Shown here piece by piece: positions 1-11,472 of a stretch of DNA of 64,000 bases (its first letter is position 1; each line of letters starts with the position of its first letter). The notes under the pieces are model-generated. The model did not search any database, had not been told where the DNA came from, and saw nothing but the letters and a program-made list of their open reading frames with translations. The position numbers were made by a program, and so were the translations under genes. Origin of the DNA: Phlegmacium glaucopus (Eukaryota; Basidiomycota; Agaricomycetes; Agaricales; Cortinariaceae); contig MU130013.1 of NCBI GenBank assembly GCA_015039465.1, forward strand, positions 62,001-126,000. The letters are read 5' to 3'.

Positions 1-3000
1 AAAAAAACCAATCTGTGTACTAACAGTTCTATCATCGTTCAGATGACTCAGATCCACATGCATGCGCCGCCATCCAATGTTGATAGAGATGAGCAATCAA
101 ACTCTCGAATCATAGTGAGCAATTTAATCTTTGGAGTTAATTAGTCAGTGCCGAATGCTGGTTCATAGGATGCTCTACATGAGAAGCTCTTGCCACGTGC
201 TCAGTTTGCAGAATACGACGCAGCATCTCCACGAAACGCATGTACGGAGAATACTCGCAAGGCCATCCTCAATTCACTGCAAGTGTGGGCCAGTGATGAG
301 ACAACCACAAAGGTGTACTGGCTCAACGGGATGGCTGGAACCGGCAAAACGACAATTGCTTACTCTTTTAGTGAAATCCTCCGTGAAAAGGGTTCCCTTG
401 GCGGTACCTTCTTCTCTTCTCATCTCCGTGCTGATACCAGTGATGTTCATTGCATCATCCCCACCATCTCCCTTCAATTGGCCAAGTATCTCCCTTCTCT
501 GCCCCACCTTATCTTGGATGTAGTAAAAGCTGATCTGAGTCCTGACTGCACATCTTGGAGGATTAGCAAACAATTCCTGAATTTCATGGTCAGACCACTG
601 ACTGCATATAGGGATAGTACCAGAGGAGTAGTCCCAGTCATTGTTCTTGATGCCCTGGATGAGTGCTCTGACCAGTCCCTTGTGGCTGAGTTGCTTTCTG
701 TGATCTTAAAGCATAGTAAATCTCTTCCAGTGAAGTTCTTCATCACTAGTCGTCCAGAGCTAATGCTCAAGGAGGCTTTTGATCATTCTTGGGATCATTC
801 CAACTTTGTCCTTCATTAGGTTGAAAAGGAGATTGTCAGGGCTGATATTGAGCTTTATATTAGAGCTTGCTTGCTTGGTGGCCAAGTAAAGCACAATGGA
901 CATAATTGGCCTCCTCAGGCTGAACTTGAAAGTCTTGTGAACATGTCTGGCACTTTGTTTGTTTATGCAGCAACTGTCTGCAAATATATTGCTCAGAGAG
1001 GCAGTCCTACCATGCCTCAGCGTCTTTCAGATGTAGTCAATATGACACTGGAAGCAACATCTGGTGTAACCCAGCCACTAGATATTCTTTATGAAAGAAT
1101 TTTGGATGTTGCCTGTACCTCTGCAAATCACAAGGAGAGGATAAATATAGACAAGGTTCTCACAGCTGTTGTATATGTCTATAATCCTCTTTCTATAGTT
1201 GCTATCAGTGCTTTGATGGAAATGCCCACAGAACACACTGTGGCTGCCCTTTCTTCTCTTCATTCCTTGATATATATTCCATCTCAAAACTCTGATATCC
1301 CTATCTCAACATTTCATGCATCCTTCTATGCTTTCATCAGTAATCAAATTCTTTCCTCAAAACACTACCTTGACCCATGTATTTCACATAAGCATTTAGC
1401 ACTTCAGTGTCTGTCCTTGATGGAGAAAGAATGGTCAGAGAAAGAAGGGGTATCTTACTTGGCAGAGAGGAGATATGGAGATATTTCTGAATCTCTTGCA
1501 TATGCTTGTGGTAGCTGGGTTTCACATTTCACATATCCAGATAACAACAATGAAATTGATGAATTGAAGTGTTTTTTCCAAAGACATCTTCTGCGATGGA
1601 TGGATTGTTTGAGTATTTTAGGAAAGTTGGGAATGGCAATGGATTCACTGCATAAGCTCGAAAGTTGGGCAAATGTAAGTGATCATATTTCCACAGATGA
1701 ATTGCACTTGTAACAAAAAATAGGCACAGAAGCGGTTGAAGATGACAGTGATTGATGCTGAAAGGTTCCTGAAAGAAAATTATGACTTTATTAAAGATAA
1801 TAGTCTTGAAGGATGTCCTTCAGCATTAGTTTGGCTGCCAGCCAAATCAGATATTTGGAAAACATATGGAAGTAGGATGGATTGTCCATGGAAGCTCTGC
1901 TTTGGAAGAAGAAAGGCATGGAGCATGACTGAAGCAGTTCTAAGGCATTCAGAAAGTGTCAACTCAGCTGTCTTCTCTCCTGATGGTATGTATGTTGTGT
2001 CTGCATCCAGTGATAACACTGCACGGATCTGGAATACAGCCACAGGAGAGTGTGAGGCAGAACTGAAAGAACACTCAAAAGAGGTCAACACTGCTGTATT
2101 CTCCCCTGATGGTATGCATATTGTATCTGCATCTTTTGATCACACTGCATGGATATGGAATGCAGCCACAGGAGAGTGTGAGGCAGAACTGAAAGGACAT
2201 TCAGAACAAGTCAACTCTGCTGTGTTCTCTTCTGATGGTTTGTATATTGTGTCTGCATCTGATGATGGAACTGCAAGGATCTGGAATACAGCCACAGGAG
2301 ATTGTCAGGCAGAGCTGAAAGGACATTCAAAACAGGTCAACTCTGCCATCTTCTCTCCTGATGGTATACATATTGTATCTGCATCTGATGATAACACTGC
2401 ATGTATCTGGAATACAGCCACAGGAGAGTGTGAGGCAGAGCTGAAAGGACATTCAGGATGGGTCAACTCTGCTGTCTTCTCTCCTGATGGTGTACATATT
2501 GTGTCTGCATCTGAGGATAAGACTGCACGTATCTGGAATACAGCCACAGGAGAGTGTGAAGCAGAGCTAAAAGGACATTCAGGATGGGTCAACTCTGCTG
2601 TGTTCTCTCCTGACAGTATGCATATTGTGTCTGCATCTGAGGATAAGACTGCACAGATCTGGAATACAACCACAGGAGAGTGTGAGGCAGAACTAAAAGG
2701 ACATTCAGGATGGGTCAAATCTGCTGTTTTCTCTCCTGATGGTATGCATATTGTGTCTGTGTCTGGTGATAACACTGCATGGATCTGGAATACAGCCACA
2801 GGAGAGTGTGAGGCAAAGCTGAAAGGACATTCAGGATGGGTCAAATCTGCTGTGTTCTCTCCTGATGGTATACACATTGTGTCTGCATCTGAGGATAAGA
2901 CTGCACGTATCTGGAATACAACCACAGGAGAGTGTGAGGCAGAACTGAAAGGACATTCAGAACAGGTCAACTCTGCTGTGTTCTCTCCTGATGGTATGTA

Positions 3001-3807
3001 TGTTGTGTCTGCATCTGAGGATAAGACTGCACAGATCTGGAATACAACCACAGGAGAGTGTGAGGCAGAGCTAAAAGGACATTCAGAATGGCTCAACTCT
3101 GCTGTGTTCTCTCCTGATGGTATGCATATTGTGTCTGCATCTAATGATAACACTGCACGTATCTGGAATACAGCCACAGGAGAATGTGAGGCAGAGCTGA
3201 AAGGACACTCAGGATGGGTCAACTCTGCTGTGTTCTCTCCTGATGGTATGCATATTGTGTCTGGATCTGATGATATCACTGCACGGATCTGGAATACAAC
3301 CACAGGAGAGTGTGAGGCAGAGCTGAAAGGACATTCAGGAAGGGTTTGCTCTGTTGTCTTCTCTCCTGATGGTATACATATTGTGTCTGCATCTTGTGAT
3401 AACACTGCACGAATCTGGAATACAACCACAGGAGAGTGTGAGGCAGAGCTAAATGGAGATATGTTTGTTCCATCCATATCTGATAACAGCCAATTAACTG
3501 GTTTATCATCAATTCCTGATGATATTTTTCTCCACCATCATTGTCATGGCCAACTTCATCCCTCATTACAGTTGTCATTTCTTGATATATTCCAAGACAT
3601 CATATTCCACACCCTGAACCTCCATAAAATCTGGATTCCACCACCCTTCCGTAAGCCAACATCTGTCAGCTATCACTTGTCCAAAATATGCCTTGGATAT
3701 GCAACAGGAGAAACTTTGCTTCTAGAAGTATGTATGACCCTTATATTGTATTCCATCTTTTTATTTCATGGCTCAATGTTTTCTCTCAAATATAGTTTCA
3801 ATGTTAG
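1..3807 (+). pseudogene. NACHT-WD40 NLR-like gene, copy 1, broken by a nonsense codon
   Basis: Predicted STAND NTPase of the fungal NWD type (NACHT switch plus WD40 sensor), a class linked to non-self recognition and cell death. The window opens inside intron 1. Model: exon 43-114, intron 115-168, exon 169-1674, intron 1675-1723 (49 nt, GTAAGT donor), exon 1724-3727, intron 3728-3795, last exon 3796-3807 ending TAG. All junctions are phase 0 and match copy 2 at 15169-19295. Walker A GMAGTGKTT lies at 328-354, Walker B near VIVLDALDEC and the FFITSRPE motif follows. The frame is cut by TAG at 817-819 where copy 2 has Glu (GAG), and the same frame then resumes for 285 codons. A truncated product would keep the P-loop but lose the rest of NACHT and all WD40 repeats. 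The first coding exon lies left of the window. Readthrough or a sequencing error is possible. Confidence 0.85.
1946..3457 (+). repeat. 12 tandem WD40 repeats of exactly 126 bp
   Basis: Twelve units of 42 codons run without a break from HSESVNS to GECEAELNG. The core FSPDG-HIVSAS-D-TA-IWN-TTGECEAELKG is almost invariant, while a few positions vary between units: the two residues after HS (ES, KE, EQ, KQ, GW, EW, GR), the residue before the Asp (S, F, D, E, G, N, C) and the one after it (N, H, G, K, I), and the residue before IWN (R, W, C, Q). Near-identical DNA with variation focused on a few codons is the pattern known for high-identity WD40 arrays of fungal NLRs such as HET-E/HET-D. The reverse strand also stays open over most of the array, a by-product of the repetition. 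Confidence 0.92.
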
Positions 3808-3962
3808 CTTTTTAAACTTATAGCAGAGCATGGTTATAGTTGTTATGAATGGCTGGAACTCTCATTGGACCCCCCTATTCTTTTCTACCCCTTTACCCTT
3901 ATCCCCCACCCCTCCTTTGCCCTTTCTGACTCAATACTTGCTCATGGACATCAACCCTATTG

Positions 3963-4840
3963 TGACTCATACTCATAGTATATAAGAGCCATACCCATTG
4001 CTATTGTTTCCCTAGTTTAGACCTATTGTATCTGTATGGTCTTAATATATAGCTTGCTCATAAACTTGCTCTCAGTCTAGTAAGGGGATACAGACAACTT
4101 GGTGTAACTAAGCCTAAGTTGCTTAGTCTAATATCCTTTATCCAAGACTGTTAGGGGATGTTAGCTAGATGTACAAGACATCCTGATAACTCAGAGAAGG
4201 GATATTTCCAGTAACCAAGTTTATACTAAGGTATACATGTAGACCAGGTAACTACACCAGGCCTAGGTAACAGACTAGACTAAGTAAAATAGAAATAGGA
4301 CACACATTCCATAAGGAACATGTGATGAGTATCTACTTGGAGTTAACTACTAGGGAATATTTGTTGGACACTACTAATAACTGTTTGTATTGACTAATAG
4401 GGGGAGGCATGATGGGAATGTAGCTATAATAGAGAGGTACATAGTATCCCCTGACAAAGACTGCCAAGTATATCTTACACTTAACAAAGGAATCTGTAAA
4501 ACAAATCATTTTCACCCTCTCATTCATGACTGAGGTTGGTACTGGTGCCAATGATACCTCTGGCACTCTCTCCAGCCTTGCTTTTCCTTATGCCAATGCA
4601 ATTCTCCTGATCAAAAATGAATACAAAATGTTACAGCAACTAGAGGCTTGCACTCATGTTCAGTGCTGGGCACAATAATCCAGATAACAAATGCTTAGAT
4701 ACTACTTGTCAGAGACTCCTCATTAAGACTAAAAATAAAATATGAGCAAGCTACTAGATTAAGACTGTAATGGTACAATGGATCTAAAGTAGGGAAATGT
4801 AGCTATGAGTATGGCTATTTATATACAGCAGTATGAGTCA
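3963..4840. mobile_element. Non-autonomous element with about 100-bp or longer terminal inverted repeats
   Basis: The left arm (TGACTCATACTCATAGTATA onward) is matched in inverted order by the right arm ending at about 4840 (…CAGTATGAGTCA). The match runs about 100 bp through TATATAA, GCCATAC, TTTCCCTA and AGCTTGCTCAT, with scattered mismatches. Between the arms are the phrase CCTCTGGCACTCTCT and a solo LTR (4149-4456). No coding capacity is seen. The interior and one arm recur at about 11059-11446. Its superfamily is not clear; a target duplication for the outer element was not found. Confidence 0.6.
4149..4456. mobile_element. Solo LTR (308 bp) with 5-bp target duplication AAGAC
   Basis: Starts TGTTAGGGGATG and ends ATCCCCTGACA, so TG...CA with an inverted-repeat-like terminus. 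It is flanked on both sides by AAGAC (4144-4148 and 4457-4461). No internal retroelement region is attached, so it is a solo LTR left by recombination. It lies inside the long-TIR element. Its end TGTCAGGGGATAC in reverse orientation matches the start of the LTRs at 11473 and 60609, suggesting one LTR superfamily. Confidence 0.8.
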
Positions 4841-4861
4841 TGATAAGATGGGAGTCAGATG

Positions 4862-5611
4862 TGGTTGGGATTAGTCATAACAGTCCTGGGAAACACTATG
4901 AGTCAGAGTGAAGATAAAGGGACAGTCTCCAAAACACATGCGTCAACTCTACCTCTCAGTAGCGGTGATAGGATCCATATAGCCTCTAGGTTCGTAAACA
5001 GGTTATTTTTGAGGTTTGACAACTTCGCAGACACTTGCGGGTACCAGTTTCGTTCGCACCTTCATTCGCGGTTCTCGCACATCCTTTGCACCTCGCACAA
5101 CATACTATAATCCCCGCATAACCTTCGCACATCACTCCTACGACCTTCGTAACTATCCAACGCACCCTTGGTCCTCTTCACACTTCATACTTCAACGTAT
5201 CTTCAGCTTTCTCTAATCAATACTGGACTTAACCATTTCTTTCCTTCACAACCACATCTTCACACAGCTTCTCTTTAATCTCGTGGTCTTTCACGGCTCT
5301 CATACACATCCCTTTCACTGGTTTGATCATGGTCCGTGCTGTTTTCAACTTACTTTCTTTTAACTTTCTATATATATTATTATTTTATCATCTCCTTCAA
5401 AACAGGAGGTCATTCAACTGACCTCCTTACTCATCACTTCCATTATTATTCTATCTCCTATTTCTTTGTTACCAAACTACTGGGCCCATGTGACTTCGCA
5501 TTAGCTCAATTTTTACATTACTGTTTCGCATATCCGCACCTGGCTAGCTTGTTGCCCTTGTATTAAGTACCTGTAGCAAGTAGGAGAAAAAGTGAACAGG
5601 AGACGGCCAGA
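4862..5611. other. Intergenic stretch, no gene recognised
   Basis: From about 5010 to 5260 the + strand is rich in short CGCA and TTCGCA motifs and in C/T; then an AT-rich stretch follows. Short open frames here have no recognisable domain. The stretch from about 5612 may be an eroded 5' part of the LINE fragment downstream. Confidence 0.5.
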
Positions 5612-5799
5612 GTTTTGATCCCACAAACTTTGCAGCAACGTTCTAAGTCAATAGTCTCATCCTTCAAGCTACTTCGCAAACCGCGTTATCATTCACGAAC
5701 TTTGCTATCCTCGCGGTCTACTCTTCTTGCGTATTTCAATACTGCGGACTTCTCTTTAAATTCTATCGAGGAAATCTACATTAACCCCTCTGAACTATG

Positions 5800-7316
5800 T
5801 TACTACTTGCGGTCTGATCTCACTGCAGGTACATCAGCGGTCCCAAAAATGATGTATGGTCTTGACACGTGGTACACCCTGCCCACCAAAGAGGTAGGTA
5901 AAAAAAGAAACACGGGCTCGGTGAGAGCCCTCAAGGAGTTGGAGAAGCTTCAGAGGATAGCCACCATAGCGATCTCTGGAGCACTGCCCTCGTCTCCCAC
6001 TGACCTCTTGGATTCGCACTCAGGTCTTCTGCCCATGGACCTCCTGCTGAGAAAGATTTGCTACAGATCGCTCATTAGGCTAAGTACTCTACCTTCGCCC
6101 AATCCAGCAAGCAGGCAGCTGGTCTAGTACTACAGTCATCTAGCCAAGACCCACATCACTAACACACAGCACCTGTTGCATATGTTCAACCTCAACCCTA
6201 ACCGTATGGAGAAGATCACTCCGCTAGCTTGTTTTCCCAGCCACCCGCTGCCAATCTTAACCTGCATACCAGACAGCAAGGAAGAATCAATCAGGCAGGA
6301 AGTGACGGATGAAGCAGTCATCCGCATTTACACTGATGGGTCAGCAGTGGACAGAAGCCTGGGTGCTGCCGCAGTTATGTACAGGGATTGCTCAGCTACC
6401 CCAGCAAGGATCCTACGGTATAAATTGGGTAGCAACAGCGAATATTTGATAAAGGATGCAGAGGCTATAGGCTGTGTACTTGTGTTTTGGCTGCTTAAAG
6501 GGGAAAACCAGCTAAGTTACCGTCCAATCTCGATCTATACGGATAGTCAGTCATTTATTCAGACAATAGGAGCACATCAAGCGAAATCCAGTTCCTACAT
6601 CACAGATCTCTTTCTGAAGATCTCGCAGCAACTAACCAGGGGAATGCGCTTAGATGTTATGGCTCATAAAGTCAAACTGTGGTGGGTTGCGGCTCACAGC
6701 AATGTAGCAGGTAACGAAAGGGCGGATAGAGAAGCAAAAGCTGGCAGCCAATGGGTCAGGTTTGCACATGGACCTGCTGCCAAAAACACTCCAACACCCG
6801 CTGCCACTGAATGCAGTAGTAGCCAAAGAGCAGTTTGCTCTCGAGTTGAGCAGGGTCTGGAAGGACAGATGGCTTGATTCCCCGCGAAGAGCAAGAATGG
6901 ATGCCATTGACTCCGGTTTTCTTTTCGACAGGTTCAGATCTTTACAGCAGGAGCTGACTCGCGCACAATGCAGCCTCTTATTTCAGCTGCGATCAAATCA
7001 TATTCCACTGAATGTCTATCTCAACAGAATAGGGAAGATTGAATCAAAATCTTGCAGTAATTGCAAAAACATCAGAGGGCTCGAAACTCCAGAGACAGTC
7101 ATCCACTTCCTATTCGAATGTCCAAGCTATGACTATGAAAGGCACACTTTGGATCGGAAGCTGGGTCACTCCTCAAGGAACCTCAGATCAATACTCTTGA
7201 ATAAGGATGCTATGCATGAGCTACTCAAGTTTATAGGTAGAATCAAACAGCTTCAAGCCTCTCTAGGTGATGTTTCCAAGTTCTGCACAGTGATCGATAA
7301 TCCGCAGAATGGATAA
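5800..7316 (+). pseudogene. LINE-type retrotransposon ORF2 remnant (RT C-terminus, RNase H, zinc knuckle)
   Basis: A 5'-truncated non-LTR retrotransposon. The first part (to 6124) has the post-RT signature MMYGLDTWYTLP…LQRIATIAISGAL and DLLDSHSGLLPMDLLL, familiar from fungal LINE polyproteins. After an in-frame TAG at 6125-6127 the same frame continues into an RNase HI domain: YTDGSA (Asp), DAEAIG (Glu), YTDSQSF (Asp) and HSNVAGNERADREAK, so the catalytic D-E-D-D residues remain visible. Around 6740-6780 the frame shifts to the one that runs to 7316, which holds the C-terminal Cys/His motif (CSNC…HFLFEC) and the usual tail. One nonsense codon, one frameshift and no upstream endonuclease or RT core show it is dead. 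No poly-A tail or target duplication was identified. Confidence 0.82.
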
Positions 7317-7319
7317 CAC

Positions 7320-8025
7320 ACGTCTTTATTTAATTACAGTGACATCATTCAAAAACCTTTGAGCCAACAAAACGAACAATGCCCGCAGCATGTCAGGCCC
7401 CTCTCTTTCTAGGTCCTCCTGGTCTCATCCATCATACCTACTGTTCGCAGTCGGGTACTTAATAGTTGGAGGGCTTTTATGCCAATTCTGTTCATCGTCA
7501 AGTTCTAACTCTTCCCAAGTTAAGCAGTGCCCACTTAAACAGTGTTTCCGTGCTGGTATTGCACACTAATACTGATTGGTAGCATGAGAAGAAAGCTTAA
7601 AAGTCGCCATCATGAAAATAAGCAGACTTTGAATTCACTTACCTATTTTGGAAGCAGCCCTGAATCACGTTCCTGGTCGACAAATCATTCGTTCAACATT
7701 ATCACCCTCATCGCTCATCATACTCTCAATGTCTCACACTATGCTCTCCATCGTTTTCACTATCGACATGCTCCTAAGCATCTACCATCCATTTGTTCCT
7801 TGGTTAGTGATCCAACAAAGCAATCAATCTACTATTTGCATCAGTCATCGGCTCATGTTTGATCGTATCTTTGGTCCATCATTTCAAGAACGGCCCCTTT
7901 ATGGATGCATCAACTACATCTCCCATTATGTAAAAGGCTTTGTCATTGTTGTTGTGGCTATGGACCTACAAGTCTTCCCCTCAGCCATCTATCTTGCCAT
8001 CCCTCACTCCTGGATCTCACTCAGT
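7320..8025. other. Intergenic stretch, no gene recognised
   Basis: Overlapping open frames at 7542-8166 give proteins rich in Ser, His, Pro and Leu with no domain and no credible splice pattern. Nothing else is supported. Confidence 0.4.
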
Positions 8026-8238
8026 CCCCTATCCTCAATTATCTACCTCTTATCTTATCATTCACTGCCAAAACCATCATTCACGTGGTACATGAAGCCT
8101 TCCCACCCTCTTTATGACAACTTAGGAAGTCCAGGAGGATCACAACTAAGCAGGAATTGCAGATGAATCAGCAGCAGAGGATTATTCTCGCAGTGTGTCA
8201 AGTGTTATCAAGGCTGCGTGACATGGGATCATGGGCAA

Positions 8239-10080
8239 GGAGGTCTTTACACTCCCCCACGTCTTCCTGGAGGAATCCTGGTGGATTCCTACCTATTCCT
8301 CCTGGAATTCTGGAGGAATCCTACCATTCCTGGTAGGAATACCAGGATTCCAGGAGGAATTTCCCACCAGTCAATTTCCCCTGAAATTGACATTCCTGGC
8401 TCTTCCCAGTCCAGGAGGATTCCAGGTGGATTCCTGGTACACAATGAAATTGATACCAGGATTCCCGGAATTCCTTAGGAATCCCCAACACAGAATCCAC
8501 CCGGAATCCTGGGAATTCCACAACTCTTACTTTTAAATATTATTCAAAATTAAAATAATCATATCTAAGTTTATAGTAATATATACATAGGTTAACTGTA
8601 ATTCATATATATAAATGGTGGCAATGCCTTGCCGCCATTTGAATTTTGAATTTTGTTCAGGCCGCGAGGTGAGATCACGTGACCTCACACGTGACAATAC
8701 TCCCCAAATCAACAAATGTTAGTAACACTTCGTCACCTCACAACTACCACCCACCATCACAATCATCACCACCCCAGAACTACAACAACAACAACGAAGA
8801 CACAACGATGACGATGGATGATGACGGGGACAGATGACGACGAGGACGGATGACGATGAGGATGGATGATGATGAGGACGGATGGCAATGAGGATGAGGA
8901 TGACCGAGGACGACAACAACAACCAACAACAACAACGGCTACCCCCCTACCCAGGGGGGTTTTCGGTTTTTTAGAAAATTCTTTTATTTTAATTTTGATT
9001 CATTAACGAATTCCCGCAGCGTACAACAACAACAACAACAACAACCTCCCTCTCATCCACCACTATCCTCCACCTTGACAAACCACCACCTTTTCACCCC
9101 CCCTTCACGGGGGGTTTTTTTAAAATTCTTATGCTTCGAACGACGACAGCTACCCCCCCCCCCCTGAACAGGGGGGGGTTTTTATTCTATTTCAACCGAC
9201 AACGACAACAATGATTACCCCCCCTGTATGGGGGGGTTCATTTTATTTCAACAGACAATGACAACGACGTCGAACAAACAACGGATGACGACAGCTACCC
9301 CCCCCTGTACAGAGGGGGGGTTATTTTATTTTTATTTATTTTAGTACACTACCAGCTACCGCGACGACAACCACCACGCACGACGACCACCACCCCCCCC
9401 CTCACTGGGGGGGTTATTTCATTTTTTATCCTTATTTTAATCACCACGACAACATGTACGGACGACATGTATGAACAACAACACACGTAAACGACAACAC
9501 ACACGAGTGACGACACGTACGAACAACGATGTGCACAAACGACGACACACGCGCATGACGACCTCCCCCCCCCCCCTCACAGGGGGGTTTATTTATTTAA
9601 TATACTATCACAGCCCTCACACGACAACAACAACAACCCCCTAGCCGGGGTTCATTTTAATTTTAATATACTACAATCATAACCCCCTCATGGGGGTACA
9701 TTTTAGTTTATTTAATAGGTTATTAATAAGTGATTAATGTACTTGTATATAATTTTCAATATATATCTTGCAATAAAAAAAATCAAGGAAAAATTAAATT
9801 AAATAAAACAAGTCAATGACTTAGCTGATTTCACCAGAATTCCACCAGGAACTCACCAGGAATCCACCAGGAATCCACCAGGAATACTAGGAATACCAGG
9901 AATACCAGGAATCCACCAGGAATTAGATAGGAATCCCAGGAATCCACCCGGAATCCACCCGGAATCTGTGAGGAATATTCTCATTTATCAGGAATTCCTG
10001 GATTCCTGGAGGATTCCTCCAGGATTCCGGGCAGTCCGTGCGGATTCCTGGAGGAAGACGTGGGGGAGTGTAAAGTTCAG
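8239..10080. mobile_element. 1842-bp TIR transposon carrying an array of C/G hairpins
   Basis: Near-terminal inverted repeats: CTTTACACTCCCCCACGTCT on the left and its inverse on the right, continuing to about 34 bp with two mismatches. TGGGCAA flanks both sides (8232-8238, 10081-10087). The other copy of the host repeat (reverse strand, near 56820) has this motif only once and lacks the insert, so it is an empty site. Subterminal zones (8270-8520 and 9840-10040) are built from short GGAATCC/GGATTCC and CCAGGAAT-type motifs in both orientations. The centre (8700-9700) has ACAACAACGAC-like stretches and nine C-run/G-run hairpins. No transposase is present. A 7-8 bp duplication would suit hAT-like elements, but the outermost 6 bp of the two ends do not match, so the superfamily is open. 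Confidence 0.8.
8942..9696. repeat. Nine C-run/loop/G-run hairpins separated by ACAAC- and AT-rich DNA
   Basis: Each unit is a run of C, a 4-8 nt loop, then a run of G, usually followed by T-rich DNA: 8942-8959 (C6/G6), 9097-9114 (C7/G6), 9153-9178 (C12/G8), 9218-9236 (C7/G7), 9298-9320 (C8/G7), 9393-9413 (C9/G7), 9565-9587 (C12/G6), 9637-9650 (C5/G4) and 9683-9696 (C5/G5). Loops differ (for example TGAACA, TGTAT, TCACT, TCACA). They resemble intrinsic terminators in shape, but this is a eukaryote; strong hairpins, or G-quadruplex/i-motif folding across units, are the structural options. Confidence 0.85.
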
Positions 10081-10755
10081 TGGGCAAGTAGTGTTTTCTC
10101 GGGAACAAGGCTGCACCTTTCAAGTGTTGACTCAGGACCTTTCACATTTTTGACATGACCACATGCCTATGGAGTCGATATATTTTTGCTATTGGACTAT
10201 GTACACTGCCTTCTTTTCTTTTCTCTCACACTTTGACACTTTACAGATTTTTTTATTGTTCCTTCTTCTTTTCCATTGTTCTTTTCTTCTCGCAGCTGTC
10301 CTCTCTTTATCTTTCTTCCTTTGACAGCACATACTTCTTTCTTTTTATTGTTCTACATAGCCTCATCCTTAGGGTATAAATACTGCTCTTTTGTACCAGG
10401 ATAAGTAGTTTTCCCCAATTCATTCTTACTCCCCAACAGTCATCCTCTCAGTGGAATTCCAGTGAATTCCTCCCTCTAAGTTCGCTTTTTCAGTCCCTTA
10501 CCGTCACTGTCCTCTACTGTCAACCGCTATAGTCTTACTGAAGACTCTTTCTTACCCATCCTCATCCTCGTCCTCTACCTCATTCATCTTCCAAGATCTT
10601 CATCCTCATCCTCCTCTACTCTCTTCTAACCAAGTGTGCTTACTAGTCTCTGGTTATACCTTCCCTAAATGAACACAGGGGGATATTCTGACCTAAAGTC
10701 TGGTCCAGTTCCCTCTGGTTGGTGTTTTATAACAACACAAACAACAATTTATACC

Positions 10756-11058
10756 AGGCTGTCTGGGGATAGGATCGCTTCGGGTGTACCTTGGCAGTGC
10801 ATTGAGGGGCTGCAGGGTTGGGTCATGGGCATTAGGGGCCCTTGTAGTACAGTATTAAACTAAGCATGTCAAGTCGACATGGAGCTCTGCTCCAAAGACC
10901 TAAATTGACACAAAAAAAAAAAAAAAAAGAGACAGTCTGGTATAGTACAGAGGAGAGGGAGGAAAGTGGTAAAGGGAAAAATAAGGGGGAGACAATGAAA
11001 GGGGAATTCTAGGGTGGGGAATAAGGGAAGAGGGTATGACCATTCCTGTGGGGAATAA
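10756..11058. other. Intergenic stretch with poly-A run
   Basis: Contains a 17-A run near 10912-10928 followed by a purine-rich stretch to about 11000. No gene is seen. Confidence 0.4.
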
Positions 11059-11446
11059 CATAAAATGCATTTTTATATCTTCAATACACTTTTGATGGTG
11101 GAAAAATATATTGCTGGTCCCAGTCATACCTCTGGCACTCTCTCTCCAGATTTACCCTCCCTTATGTCAATGCAAATTTCCTTCTTAAAAATGAATACAA
11201 AATGCATTTATATCTTTAATACACTGGTTTCTGTTATGGCGATTATAAGCTTGCACTCATGTTCAGTGCTGAGTGAAATAGCCCAAATAAATAAGAGTCC
11301 TTATACACAAGCAATTGTTATCCCTTTACTAGACTGAGGGCAAGCAGTATAAATTAAGACTAGAGATGTACAGAAGGTCTAAACTAGGGAAACTACTACT
11401 ATGGATATGGCTCTTTATATACCACTAGTATGAGTCATGGTAACTA
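11059..11446. mobile_element. Partial second copy of the 3963-4840 long-TIR element
   Basis: Shares CCTCTGGCACTCTCT, AAAAATGAATACAAAATG, CTTGCACTCATGTTCAGTGC and the arm through CTAAACTAGGGAAA and GGCTCTTTATATAC to TATGAGTCATGG with the first element. The opposite arm is not recognisable upstream, so it is truncated or rearranged. Confidence 0.6.
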
Positions 11447-11472
11447 TGAGTCATAGTCCAAGAATAGGTAAG

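Larger units (their letters stand above)
8026..10755. repeat. Dispersed repeat copy 1 (split by the TIR element 8239-10080)
   Basis: Pieces 8026-8238 and 10081-10755 together match the reverse complement of 56185-57045, which is uninterrupted. Shared landmarks include CCTCAATTATCTACCTC, AGCAGCAGAGGATTATTCTC, TTCTCGGGAACAAGGCTG, CATGCCTATGGAGTC, a TATA-like GGGTATAAATACTG and TTATAACAACACAAACAAC at the end. With a TATA box and no ORF it could be an LTR or a non-autonomous element. Clear TG...CA ends with a target duplication were not found. Confidence 0.7.

Noticed and set aside
2305..3477. 390-aa open frame antisense to the WD40 array of NWD copy 1
   Set aside because: It is the reverse reading of a codon-periodic repeat; its repeated Ser/Asp-rich text mirrors the WD40 units and has no domain.
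8942..9696. CRISPR array or bacterial terminators
   Set aside because: Units are not constant repeats with spacers, there are no cas genes, and the setting is a eukaryotic transposon.
10155..10379. 74-aa Phe/Ser-rich ORF, also found reversed near 56508-56759
   Set aside because: It lies in the dispersed repeat and reads a pyrimidine-rich promoter-like tract; both copies are explained by the repeat.
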